Assembly (NCBI GenBank): GCA_006503535.1
Contig: QYRS01000003.1
Coordinates: 3,100,001-3,164,000 of the forward strand
From: Arthrinium phaeospermum
Taxonomy: Eukaryota > Ascomycota > Sordariomycetes > Amphisphaeriales > Apiosporaceae
Length of the DNA stretch: 64,000 nucleotides
Reading direction: 5' to 3'
Made by a program: the position numbers and the translations under genes. Shown piece by piece: positions 45,383 through 55,233 of the stretch; positions within the stretch are counted from its first letter, which is position 1; every line of letters starts with the position of its first letter. The notes under the pieces were generated by a model that had not been told where the DNA came from, ran no database searches, and was given only the letters and a program-made list of their open reading frames with translations.

Positions 45383-46505
45383 ATGGCAACAAGCCACTAT
45401 TATGGGGGAGGACCTTTTCACCAAACATACCATCCTCACAACCACCATCTCAGCAGCAGCACCATGAGCAACACCGACTACCGGCATGCCGCTGCCGCCC
45501 AGTATCCTTACCAGCAATCCACCTCCGCCGACGGCTTCACACCCGAGATGCGGGATCGACAGGCGCGGGGCAAGGACCCCTACCACGATTCGGGGGACGA
45601 CTCCGAGGGGGCAAGTGGTGATTGGGGTGGCCGGAATCGAGGCTCCAGGTATGATTTGAACTTTTCCATCTTGCTCAACCAACTGCCCATTTTCTGTATT
45701 GTGTTGCTTCTGTTTTGTTTCTTTGCATTGTGTGCGTTTTACACAAGATGAAGAAAAAGTACAATTCGGCTCACTTTCAACGTTATCCGTTGCCAGGGAC
45801 GAGTCGTACGCCTATATAGAGCAACGCCGACATGCTGCTCAGATCCTGGACAACCCCGAGTTGCTCATGACCAATGCCCAACGCGAGGGCGATGTAAGTT
45901 CTGGACCCCGATCTCTTAGTCTTGACCCCCACGACCCCCAACACCCAACCCTCGACCCCAGCAATGGCGGCAATGGCCCGAGGGACTCCTCCTGCTGCTG
46001 CCTGCCAAACTGCGATCCAGTCTGCCACGAGTTATCCACACATGAAAAATGCCTTCTTTGATCTTGTGATGCCGCCACCACACAAGCCATTCTCGGAAGT
46101 AGTTCTTCGGGAGTAGTAATTCGTCGCGCCCTAGCAACGACAAGGGTAGTTTCCGTAATTAGCAATCAATCCACCCCGGCCCCTCGGACCCTGCCATGAA
46201 AGGTCGTCTCTCTTGCGGTCTCTTTCCTATACCACAGGCCGAATTTCCCATTTCGCACCCACAACTGAGCCACCTGTCATCCCTGCTTACCCGTTGACTC
46301 CCAACAGAGTATACCGGCCACGCGTCTGCGTTACACGCGCATGCTGTGTGGCGTGGTGGAAGAGGCTGCGCCTTCGGCGTCTTCGAAACAGTCGGGGGAT
46401 AAGAAGAAGAAATCCAAGTCATCTCGTCACAGTAGTAGCGGCCAGAAAAGCGCGAGCAGCACCCCCAAGAAACGCAGCAGCGAACGCTCCTCTAGAACGC
46501 ACTGA
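45383..46505 (+). CDS. Small fungal protein of unknown function (3 exons)
   Basis: Exons 45383-45648, 45797-45893 and 46308-46505 join in frame to 186 residues; a second ATG lies at 45464. The N-terminus is His/Tyr/Gln-rich and disordered (YYGGGPFHQTYHPHNHHL). Two short blocks look structured and spliced together: YAYIEQRRHAAQILDNPELLMTNAQREGD and SIPATRLRYTRMLCGVVEE. The tail is a Lys/Ser-rich basic stretch (KKKKSKSSRHSSSGQKS) that could direct it to the nucleus. I believe the central blocks are shared by uncharacterised proteins of related fungi but cannot confirm. The 414-nt second intron is long for this genome, so an unseen exon there is possible. No function is assigned. Confidence 0.72.
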
Positions 46506-48014
46506 GCTATCTGGAAGACAGCAGCAACCCCCTGGCGGTTGCGGGCGGAAGAGGGGCGGGCCACAAACCAGCGCTTGATCCGATCCTGTCTGCACTGGCT
46601 GGATCAGCCAGGGCTGAGTAGCGACGTAAGTATCCCGCAGACAAGCTCGCAGATCAAGTCGGCTCCCCCAAAGCGTGCAATGGATCAGAACAGTGCTGCA
46701 GCTCAAGCAAGGGCTAAAATTGTGCGCCACCCTCGGGCCTACGTGGTTTATTTTTACACGGCTCCCGGAACGGAATAGCCTGGTTAATACGGATGGGATG
46801 GGACTTAGACAAACGTTGGCTGGAAGAAATGACTTAATGGAATAATGGATATGACATTTCCTTTGGCGTGGGAATCGAGGCATCTCTTCTTGGTGTGGTA
46901 ATGGCTACATCTTTCCATGTTGGGTATACTTGTGTGCTGCGCAGGCGTTCTTGAATTGGCTCTGTCTTTCCGAATACTTGGGCGGTCGGTTTTGTCCATG
47001 GTGATGGTGGAAAAGATTGTCTTGAGATTTTCTCGTCTTCAAACCGCGAGGTGATATACCCCCATTCGAAAAAGCTGGGAGGCTTTAGTTCTTTTTGGGA
47101 TTTCCAGCATTCTCGACGGTACAGGTTTAGCTAGTTGACCTTGGGCTAACAATCCCGATCCTCATTGCCCCTTCTCTTTCTCCGGGCTTATCTGCTTGTG
47201 GGCATATGCCAGTACAGACAGTACATTAATGGAAGAAGGTTCTCTGCCGAGGATGAACCAATCAATCATACATGATGTTCCAGTGGTCTGAGTCGATATG
47301 GCGGTGATGTTACTTACGTGAACAAAAACGTATCAAGAAAAAGAAAAGAAGGTATAGTCATATATCAATAAGCCTATATATGCAAGGAGACCTATGGAAC
47401 AGTTGACACGGGAGTCCCGTATGCTGCATAAAAGTATATGCGGGATCGGTGTGGTATGCTGTATCGCGTGCAAAAGTGGCCGCCCAATAATCTCCAGTCA
47501 GTTGGGCCCGCCTATACCTCCCCCTTTGTCCTTTGTCTCAGTTACTGTATCTTCCTCCACCTGGCTTCCCCCTCCGTCGATCCTTTGCCTTCAAGACCTG
47601 TAGAATGGAGAGACGAGCGAGCGGGTTCGCTAAGAAGAAAAGAAGAAGGGGGTTTCGATTCAAGAGGATCCGTCGGTATATATATAAACGCCTGAAACTC
47701 CTGCCAATGAGATATGGATGATTGATAATGAAGACGATGGTGAGGAAGAGGATGATATGGTGTTCGTGTCGTCGCATTTTTTGAGGGGAAAGTGATGTGT
47801 GGCCCCCCTCAAACAAAGAAATAGCAACCAAAATGTGATATATCTCCCCCCGATAGCGCCGTTACCCCAAATAAGCCCGAACCCAGTGCTTTCTAATGCC
47901 TCCCAAGAGTTACCAGATTCCAGCCTAGTTTTCTCCCTCTTTCAAATATCCTCTTATGCGATGCGATGCGATACAGTACATAACATCACGGCATTTACAA
48001 GAAACAAACGATCA
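46506..48014. other. Intergenic between convergent genes
   Basis: Holds the 3' UTRs of the small protein gene and of the ADAM gene, plus about 1 kb in which nothing is recognised. The short frames present show no motifs. Confidence 0.5.
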
Positions 48015-50405
48015 CTAGGCATACCGCGTACTGGTTGTGCGCCTCATGCCACCGCCGTATTGTTGTTGCTGTTGGTACGGCGACCAGCCCTCTTGCTGGC
48101 CGTACGCTGGGGGTGGGCGTGCCACATTCGCAGCCTGCCAGGCACCACCACCGCCATAGCCGCCGCCTTGCCAACTGGAGTTGGGTTGCGTTGGCTTCAT
48201 CACACGCCTGGGTCGGCGGCGGCAACAGCTACAGAGACAGCTCAGGAGTGCAATCACTATCAATCCGCCCACAACCGCAACTACCGGGATGAAGATCTGC
48301 TTGTTGTCGTTGATCCAGGCTTGGGCTTGGTTGATAAAGTTGGATCCCTGACACTGTCCGTTGTTACATTTGCCGCCGCCATCGCAAGGAGTACCATCCA
48401 GGAAATACTGCTTCAACGTGTAACAGGCATTTGGGCCTAATTGTGCCGATGCGCAGGACAAGGTACAGCCGCCCGAGCCGCACGATTTGGTGCTGTTATC
48501 ACCATTGAGATTGCTGACAATGGTCTTGCACTGTAGGTCGCGAGACGTACACTGCCCAGATGCACATGTAAGCCCTGCGCCGTCCGAACCACACTTCTGG
48601 CCGTCCTCGGCCTTGATATCCTTGGGGCACGTAGGGGCTGTGCCGCTGCACATTTCTGCAGGGTCGCAAGATCCGGTGCTCTCTCTGCAGACTGTTCCGC
48701 TGCTTGAGAACTGACACTGCTGTGTGCAGCAGTCCTCGTTCGAGGGGTCGCAAACCGAGTTCGCCTTGAACTTGCACGTCTTGGCATCACAGCAGGCGTT
48801 GTTACCGCAACCCTGCTCACCGCCGCAGTCGCAGTCTTCGCCCGCCTCGACAATACCGTTGCCGCACTGCTGGCCTGTGATTGTCACGACATCCCTGTTG
48901 TTGCTCAAACAAGACGACTTGACGCTGTTGCGGTTCATCGCAGAGCAGATGTTGCCTATACTGCAGGCCGAGAAGCGATCGATGTTGTTTCCAGTCGAGG
49001 GGTTCATGATGAATTGCTGGTTCGCATCGCAGGTGTTAGAGCTCAGAGGGCAACACTGGTTCTGGGTCACAGTCCCGTCGGCACAAGTTTGGCTCATACA
49101 GTCGTGAACAGCTCCAAAGGTGTGACCACTCTCGTGTGCGAATACTTGCCACTCCGTATCGGTACGGACAACAACGTTGGCACCAGCAGTTGTCTCGTTT
49201 CCTTCACCGGAAGGACTGGCACCCTCGGCACAAAGCTGGCCTAGCCAGGCCAGGCCAACAGCAGCACCGGTGTTGCATGTGCTCAACAGTGTCCAATACG
49301 CATTGCGGTCCTTGAATTGCCCTCTCCAGGCTGAGAACAGATTCAGGCGATCCGTGATGCTCGTACCAGAGCCACAAGCCTTGTTCCAGGGCGCGGTTGA
49401 AGGAGGGGTACCGGGGCAATCGGCCTCACTAATAGTCAAGTTCTGGATGCCAATGGAAATGTTGAAGGTGCTCTCGTATACCTGCGATGCGGCGCTGACT
49501 TGTTGAATGATGTGGGCCTTTACGGACGAGGTAGAGTTGAACTGAGCAGTGTATGTGCAGTCGGTGGCGATACCGACAAGCGCGACCTTTCGCGTACCAG
49601 GGCAGCCCGCGGTCGAGCCGATGGTGCTGGCGAGGTTGACACCGGCACCATTACCACCCTTGTATCCGTCGATGCCTTGACGAGCGAAGAGGCGAGCCGA
49701 GTCGACCACAGATGTATCGCGGAGATCGAGGCCAGTAAAGACCGGATGGGTGTTCTCGTTGTTGAACTCGAGACTGTCCGACGAGCAAGAAGGAGCACGA
49801 AGACTGCGCTTCAGCTCGCCGGGCGCATCGTCCGCAAAGGGGTCAAGTTTGACATCGGAATCCCTCCAGACAATCATATACTCATCTTCGGCGAATTCGA
49901 CGACGGGGTCCTCGTGGTGCTGAGTTTTCCGATAGTTCGTGCTGGTGTGTACATGGTGGTTATCGCCGTTCACGCGGAAAGCGCCCTCGAAGATAGGTTT
50001 GGGTCCGTCGCGATGCACCGTAATGCGGGCCCAGCCTTCATTGATCCATTCCTTGTGGCCTGGGTGCTGCACGTAAGCGTGACCCTTGAAGACCCGGTGG
50101 TCGGAACGCGAGATGGGCTCTTCCTGCCGTATGGTCCCATCCGAAGCTAGATACTGCACCGAGGCGGTGTCTGATATTACGTCGTGATTAGGTTCTAATG
50201 TCAAACGAATCTTGTCGTTCTTGTCGTGCAGCAGGAACGTGAGCTCAAAAGACGAGTGGGCATGTACGCGGTGCGACGGCGTGTGTAATGTGGGATCGTC
50301 CAGCCGACTAAGATAGTTCAGGGCATTTCGTTTTGTCGAGTGCGCGTCGGAGGAGGGTGCCAAAGCTAAAAGGAAGGCGACGGCCGTTCTAAGAATGCCG
50401 CGCAT
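48015..50405 (-). CDS. ADAM-family metalloprotease (adamalysin), membrane anchored
   Basis: Single exon, 796 residues from the ATG at 50405 (the frame is open a further 60 bases without an ATG). Order: signal peptide (1-about 21, RGILRTAVAFLLALAPSSDA), prodomain, reprolysin-type zinc protease with HESGHTFGAVHD (H424, E425, H428, H434) and a Met-turn (FIMNP, M467). A disintegrin domain follows, very Cys-rich (about 511-605, CGNGIVEAGEDCDCGG onward), then a Cys-rich part. One transmembrane helix (about 704-725, IFIPVVAVVGGLIVIALLSCL) precedes a cytosolic tail that is Gly/Tyr/Gln/Pro-rich and ends in MRRTTSTRYA. All catalytic residues are intact, so an active sheddase-like protease is expected. 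Fungal ADAM functions are little known. Confidence 0.95.
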   Translation of the reverse strand: MRGILRTAVAFLLALAPSSDAHSTKRNALNYLSRLDDPTLHTPSHRVHAHSSFELTFLLHDKNDKIRLTLEPNHDVISDTASVQYLASDGTIRQEEPISRSDHRVFKGHAYVQHPGHKEWINEGWARITVHRDGPKPIFEGAFRVNGDNHHVHTSTNYRKTQHHEDPVVEFAEDEYMIVWRDSDVKLDPFADDAPGELKRSLRAPSCSSDSLEFNNENTHPVFTGLDLRDTSVVDSARLFARQGIDGYKGGNGAGVNLASTIGSTAGCPGTRKVALVGIATDCTYTAQFNSTSSVKAHIIQQVSAASQVYESTFNISIGIQNLTISEADCPGTPPSTAPWNKACGSGTSITDRLNLFSAWRGQFKDRNAYWTLLSTCNTGAAVGLAWLGQLCAEGASPSGEGNETTAGANVVVRTDTEWQVFAHESGHTFGAVHDCMSQTCADGTVTQNQCCPLSSNTCDANQQFIMNPSTGNNIDRFSACSIGNICSAMNRNSVKSSCLSNNRDVVTITGQQCGNGIVEAGEDCDCGGEQGCGNNACCDAKTCKFKANSVCDPSNEDCCTQQCQFSSSGTVCRESTGSCDPAEMCSGTAPTCPKDIKAEDGQKCGSDGAGLTCASGQCTSRDLQCKTIVSNLNGDNSTKSCGSGGCTLSCASAQLGPNACYTLKQYFLDGTPCDGGGKCNNGQCQGSNFINQAQAWINDNKQIFIPVVAVVGGLIVIALLSCLCSCCRRRPRRVMKPTQPNSSWQGGGYGGGGAWQAANVARPPPAYGQQEGWSPYQQQQQYGGGMRRTTSTRYA

Positions 50406-52233
50406 GCTGAAGGAAGGCGAATCCCGTTGTTGGGGACGGTTGACTGTACTCAAGCTCCCATCCAAAGTCGGTTCTACTAACAGTATAGCGGTGTGTGTAT
50501 GTCTGGGTTTAATATCCTGATATCAAACAGTACAATAAAACAGCGGCCGGGTTGGTATGCGTCACCGAGATGGAATAGGTTTGTTCGATGGGGAAGATCG
50601 GGCGATTGATTGAATCTGACTTGGGGCGGATTGTGGAAGATGGACCGAAGGCGCCCAGTGAGACGACGAGCGACACTGCTGTCGTGGTGGATTGGCGAGG
50701 CTCGGCGGTGTTCTCGGGGGCTTAGTTTCGTAACGACCCGTGGACCCGGCTTGGCCAACGAGAGAGAGAGAGAGAGAGAGAGGAAGTGTACGTGTGTGGG
50801 TGGCGAAGAAGTGTATTATCGACGAAACGACAAAAGAGAGGGTATATGGAAAGAGCAAGGAGAGAAGAATGTGAGATTGGCGAATAACAGAAAACCAATC
50901 CAAGCAATAGCGAGCGGGCGGGTGAAAGGTGATGACGGGTCGTCGCGGATGACTGGTAAGAAAGGTGTTCGTCCCGAAGGAAGGAAGATGGTTTGTCAAG
51001 TGGCTGCGCAGAGGCGGAAGGATTGCCAGGCAGACCCTATTACCCAACCTTAGCCTCTTGGTGTGCCGTAGTTTTGTCTCTACTGGTGCACCCAACAGAC
51101 AGCGAGCCAGCTAGAGCTCGCCTACACGAAGTACCAAGCCTCCTTTTGGGAGGCTGCAGCGGAGAGCGCTTGTCGGGCGATGGGTTGGTCAGGATGTCGC
51201 GGCACGACGATGGCTTGGCGGGGATGATCCTGGTAAGCTGCCCTGTTTGAGGACGCTGGTCGGACCCTTAGGACTGCGGATTCTGCGGGGGGCGCTGCTG
51301 CTTCCAACAGGCGGCAGTAGCAAGTAACAGAAATAGATTTTGGGGGGGCACTAGGCGGCAACAGCAACACGTTAATGGCTCTCTAGCTAACTCATGTAGA
51401 GTAGGTAGGCCAGTATATTGATTGCATGTACTCCATCTCCAAGGCTGTGAAGTACTTACTTTTACGTACGTAGCTCTGTTCATTGTTGCCTCGCTGTAAA
51501 ATAACGGTACGGAGCACGCACAATTTAAAGGTAAGGCTAATTTGTTGCTTCTTTTTTTTTTCTGGGGCTCAGGAAGTTGGGATTGAGACAGACTGGAGAC
51601 TTGGACGGAATATGCATCCCAAATATTTACCAGGTACGGATAATGTGGTTTCAAGATTGTCGATGTCGAGTTTCGCTGGGCCCAGCTATCGACAGAACGC
51701 CAATTTGATTTCCTCAGTCTCTTAACCCGTTCGAATTAGTTGTCAAACAGCGAGCTTCTTATTTTCTTTCGTCCCACGGCCGAAGATCTTGTGGCCATGG
51801 GGGACCTAGATCTTGGGCATTGTGAACCACTCCGGCCTGGACGACCTTGCGAAGCGCTGCCAAGTCTCCTTGGTATGGGACGGTCGAGACTGTGCACTGC
51901 TGGCAGGCTCACTCGGCCCCATCCTAGGCAAGACGCTAAAAGGCTATTTTATTCCTACCTTGCACGGAGATGATTATGGCTGCCGTTGCGTCAGCAGACA
52001 GCGCCGTGGTTTTCATCATTACTCGTGAGAAGAGGCGCACAAGAGGTATTGCTAAGATCGGACTAGAGCTACCTCCCAGATAAGCCCCCAGTCACCAGTC
52101 AGGCATTCCAATTGTACCAGTGGGTCCAGCTATAAGCGGCACCGCTCTATAAACAAGAGAGGGAGAGAGAATCAACCAATTATTTGCATTGCTTTTACCG
52201 ACCTGACCTTTTTTTAATCCATTAGAAATCCCT
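50406..52233. other. Promoter side of the ADAM gene and 3' flank of ARG4
   Basis: About 1.8 kb with no recognised gene. It contains the (AG)n microsatellite at 50760-50783. The bases next to 52233 should be the ARG4 3' UTR. Confidence 0.5.
50760..50783. repeat. (AG)n microsatellite
   Basis: An uninterrupted GA/AG dinucleotide run of about 24 bases, about 355 bases upstream of the ADAM start. Likely length-polymorphic between strains. Confidence 0.95.
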
Positions 52234-53690
52234 CTACGCCAGCATACCCTTGAGAACCTTGACCTGCTCCAGGACACGCGCCCGGCTCGTACCACCCTTA
52301 GCTGACCTCATCTCGACGCTTGTCTCGTAGTTGAACGTGTCCATAACGTCCTCCTTGAATCGACCATCAATAGCCTGCAGTTGCTCGAGTGAGAGCTCGT
52401 TCATCGGAACGTTGAGCTCCTCGCTCTTAGCTACACACCGTCCAGAGATGTGGTGCGTCTCACGGAAGGGTACACCCTTTCGTACAAGGTAATCCGCAAG
52501 ATCGGTAGCCAGCATGAAGGGATCTAGGGCGGCCTTCATCTTGTCCTGTCTGACAGTGAGGGTACTGAGGATACCGTTCGCGATCTGAACACTATCAGAG
52601 ATAGTCTTCACGTGGTCCAACATAGGTTCCCAACTCTCCTGAAGGTCCTTGTTGTATGTGCTGGGCAGGCCCTTCTGAGTCATCATCAGGCCAGCCATGT
52701 GTCCGAATGCTCGGCCAGCTTTTCCTCGTAATAACTCGAGACCATCGGGGTTCTTCTTCTGGGGCATCAGAGAGCTGCCAGTAGAATAAGCATCGGCAAT
52801 AGTAACAAAGCTGAACTCTGTGGAGGAATAAAGGATGAGATCCTCGGCCCATCGAGAGATGTGCTGCATGAACATGCTGCCCCATTGCAGGAACTCGGTA
52901 ACGAAATCCCTATCAGCAACAGCGTTCATGGAGTTCCACATGACGCCATCGAAGCCCAGCTCCTCGGCCATCATATCGCGGTCGATGTTGAAGCCATTGC
53001 CGGCAAGAGCACCGCAACCAAGAGGGCTCCTGTTCACACGCTTGAAGGTCTCGCGCAACCGCTCAAGATCGCTGGCGAAGTTGAAGCCAAATGATAGCAG
53101 GTGCTGTGACCACATGACGACCATAGCTCGCTGGAGATGCGTATATCCAGGCATGATAATGCCGACCTCGGCCTCAGCGCGGGCGGCAATGACCTCGATG
53201 AAGGATTTCAGCTGGCCCTCGATCTCCCGGATCTGGTCGCGAAGCCACATGCGCATATCGCAGACAACCTGCTCGTTGCGACTGCGGCCCGTGTGCAGCT
53301 TGCCAGCGATGTCCTTGCCGATGATCTCACCGAGCCGGCGCTCATTGGCTGTGTGGATGTCTTCGTCATTGGGCTTGATGACAAAGGTATCCGCCTCCCA
53401 CTCCTTCTGGACCTCCCGGAGACCCCGCTCGATTTCGGCGAACTCGTCGTTGGAGATGATGCCGGACTTGGCGTTGGCGCGGGCAAAGGCAATGCTGCCA
53501 AGGATGTCTTCCTTGTACAGGAGCTTGTCGTACACAATGCTTGCATTGTACTTGAGCATGAGGGGATCGAGGCCGCCTATCATTCCGAAGTCAGCATAGT
53601 GCACTCACTGTGGAAGCTTCCGTGGAAAACCCAACCTGTGAAGCGTCCACCCCAAAGCATGTTCTCCGCGGGTGCCTTTTCGGATGCCAT
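52234..53690 (-). CDS. ARG4: Argininosuccinate lyase (2 exons)
   Basis: Last step of arginine synthesis: splits argininosuccinate to arginine and fumarate, as a homotetramer of the fumarase/aspartase superfamily. Exons 53636-53690 and 52234-53576 give 465 residues (yeast Arg4 is 463). Exon 1 encodes MASEKAPAENMLWGGRFTG, whose WGGRF motif is invariant in the family. The split Gly codon leads into GLDPLMLKYNASI. Key sites visible are TGRSRNEQ, YTHLQ with the catalytic His (H165), and the GSSLMPQKKNPD signature (285-296) carrying the catalytic Ser. Nothing is missing. A partial GCN4/CPC1-like site (GAGTCA) lies about 145 bases upstream, which would fit arginine-pathway control. Confidence 0.97.
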
Positions 53691-53833
53691 GATGTGCTGG
53701 CTGTGGTCTCGTGTATGGGGATTGAGCTCGATGCGTTTCAAAGATTCAATTGGCATCTATCATGGTCAATCAAGCTATCGCCCTGCCCGACTAGAATTGA
53801 GGTTGTGCGGCTGCCGAAATCGGGTCCAATATC

Positions 53834-53839
53834 GAGTCA
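53834..53839. promoter_or_regulatory. Possible GCN4/CPC1 half site (TGACTC) upstream of ARG4
   Basis: GAGTCA on the + strand (TGACTC on the gene's strand) about 145 bases before the ARG4 ATG. It matches six of seven bases of TGASTCA. Position and target suit general amino-acid control, but the match is short. Confidence 0.35.
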
Positions 53840-54327
53840 CGGTTGACGTGGGGTTATTGATGTACGCATTTTGATTGGGTACCACAGATCTAGCGGATAC
53901 AAGTAACTTTGTTTCCTTCCTTCTTTTCCTCCTAGCCTAATATGCTATAAATCGATCTAATTGGCTCTTTTCAAGCACTGCCGGGGGCGTAGACGGGATT
54001 ATTAACAAGAAGGATTCCCGGCATAGCGATACCCGCGATCTCTCTTATGTCCGAATATGCCAAGGCTGCCAATACAAGCCATATCTGGACCATTACGCGT
54101 TCTTTCGAGCAAGCTAGGTCCCTTGGCTCTTCTTAGGTTCCATTCGGCGCCCGTAAGATGCCGTATGGCAGCTCGCGACTTACCTGCGCCCAAGGCTACC
54201 TACTTGTTCAATGGCCGAATATGTGCCATGTGCCTCTCTCTGCATGTCTTGACCTCACGACTCATGACTTCGCTCCGCTAGACTCCCTTGGCAATCGCCC
54301 GAGCTGTCACTGCGGCACAATAGCATA

Positions 54328-54534
54328 CAGTTTTACCCCTGTAAGTTTGTTAAATTTACGGGTACCGTTTCGGACTTGGGATGGTTCTCGATATAGACAA
54401 TACATCGACGTCCGATTCGACACGTATAAATCGAGGGCACACGGGGAGAGTTTTTAAGTACTTCGGTCGCATAAATATGCTTACAGGATTTGTGCAGGAC
54501 TTTGAGATTTAACAAACAAACAGGGGTAAGACTG
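54328..54534. mobile_element. 207-bp MITE with Tc1/mariner-like ends
   Basis: The ends are inverted repeats of about 28 bases with three mismatches, reading CAGTYTTACCCCTGT inward and then GTTTGTTAAAT. A TA dinucleotide flanks each side (54326-54327 and 54535-54536), as expected for the TA target duplication of Tc1/mariner transposons (Fot1/pogo types are common in fungi). The inside is AT-rich with no coding frame, so it depends on a transposase elsewhere. I cannot tell whether other copies exist. Confidence 0.75.
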
Positions 54535-54679
54535 TACGTATACACCTGCAGTTGTTGAATTTGGCAACGCGATCCGATAGATCCTTACACAGCTGAATAC
54601 ACAGCCTCGTGTGACGTGACGACCACGGACGCCAAGTCTCTGCGCGGATAAACCGGCCAAGTCTCCTCAAAGAATAAGC

Positions 54680-54788
54680 AGTTCTACGGAATATTATTAC
54701 AGCAGTGTTTGTTTATTCCACTGTTGTAATCTGGGGTAAGTGGAATCATCAAGACAGGTGCTGTACGATTTATTCCTGCGGCCGCTTG
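54680..54788 (+). repeat. Dispersed repeat copy B
   Basis: Direct-orientation relative of 34268-34397: both carry GGGGTAAGTGGAAT, then GGTGCTG, then ATTCC(A/T)GCGGC(C/T)GCTTG. Copy B is shorter by small deletions. It lies about 150 bases from the MITE, whose ends also carry GGGGTAAG. Boundaries are approximate. Confidence 0.5.
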
Positions 54789-55233
54789 ACGCGTCAACCA
54801 GACTTGGGAGGATTAGCCTGGCCAATATCTATATGGAACAGCACGGATTTGTTCACCAGCAGTTGCTGCATGCTCACGAAGCAAGCCAACTATCCCACTC
54901 ACTGCCTGCCAGAAAGGGGGGCCACGGGGACAGACATCTTCGGGGCTTATCAAATCAGCACATAGTGTAAGCATCTTAGTTTCTTCAAGGGCATTGCGAG
55001 TGACACGCGTATATCTGAGTCTTCAACGAGGCGTGGCACATTCAACTGTCCGGTCTGGTCTTCCTTGATCTTTACAAAAATGAGACATTCATTCGGTATA
55101 GCCGAGCTTCGAGGCTCTATGCCGCCACAATTCATACTTAAAAATAATACTAGCTACAAAGTGGTCGTAAGTCCTGAACACAAAACGCAATCATCCCCGT
55201 GGTATCACTCTACTCCGAAACTCGTGACAATCA

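Larger units (their letters stand above)
53691..55233. other. ARG4 promoter side and 3' flank of the acetyl-CoA synthetase gene, with repeats
   Basis: No gene is recognised. The region contains the partial GCN4 site, the small inverted-repeat element (54328-54534) and repeat copy B (54680-54788), each listed separately. Confidence 0.5.
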
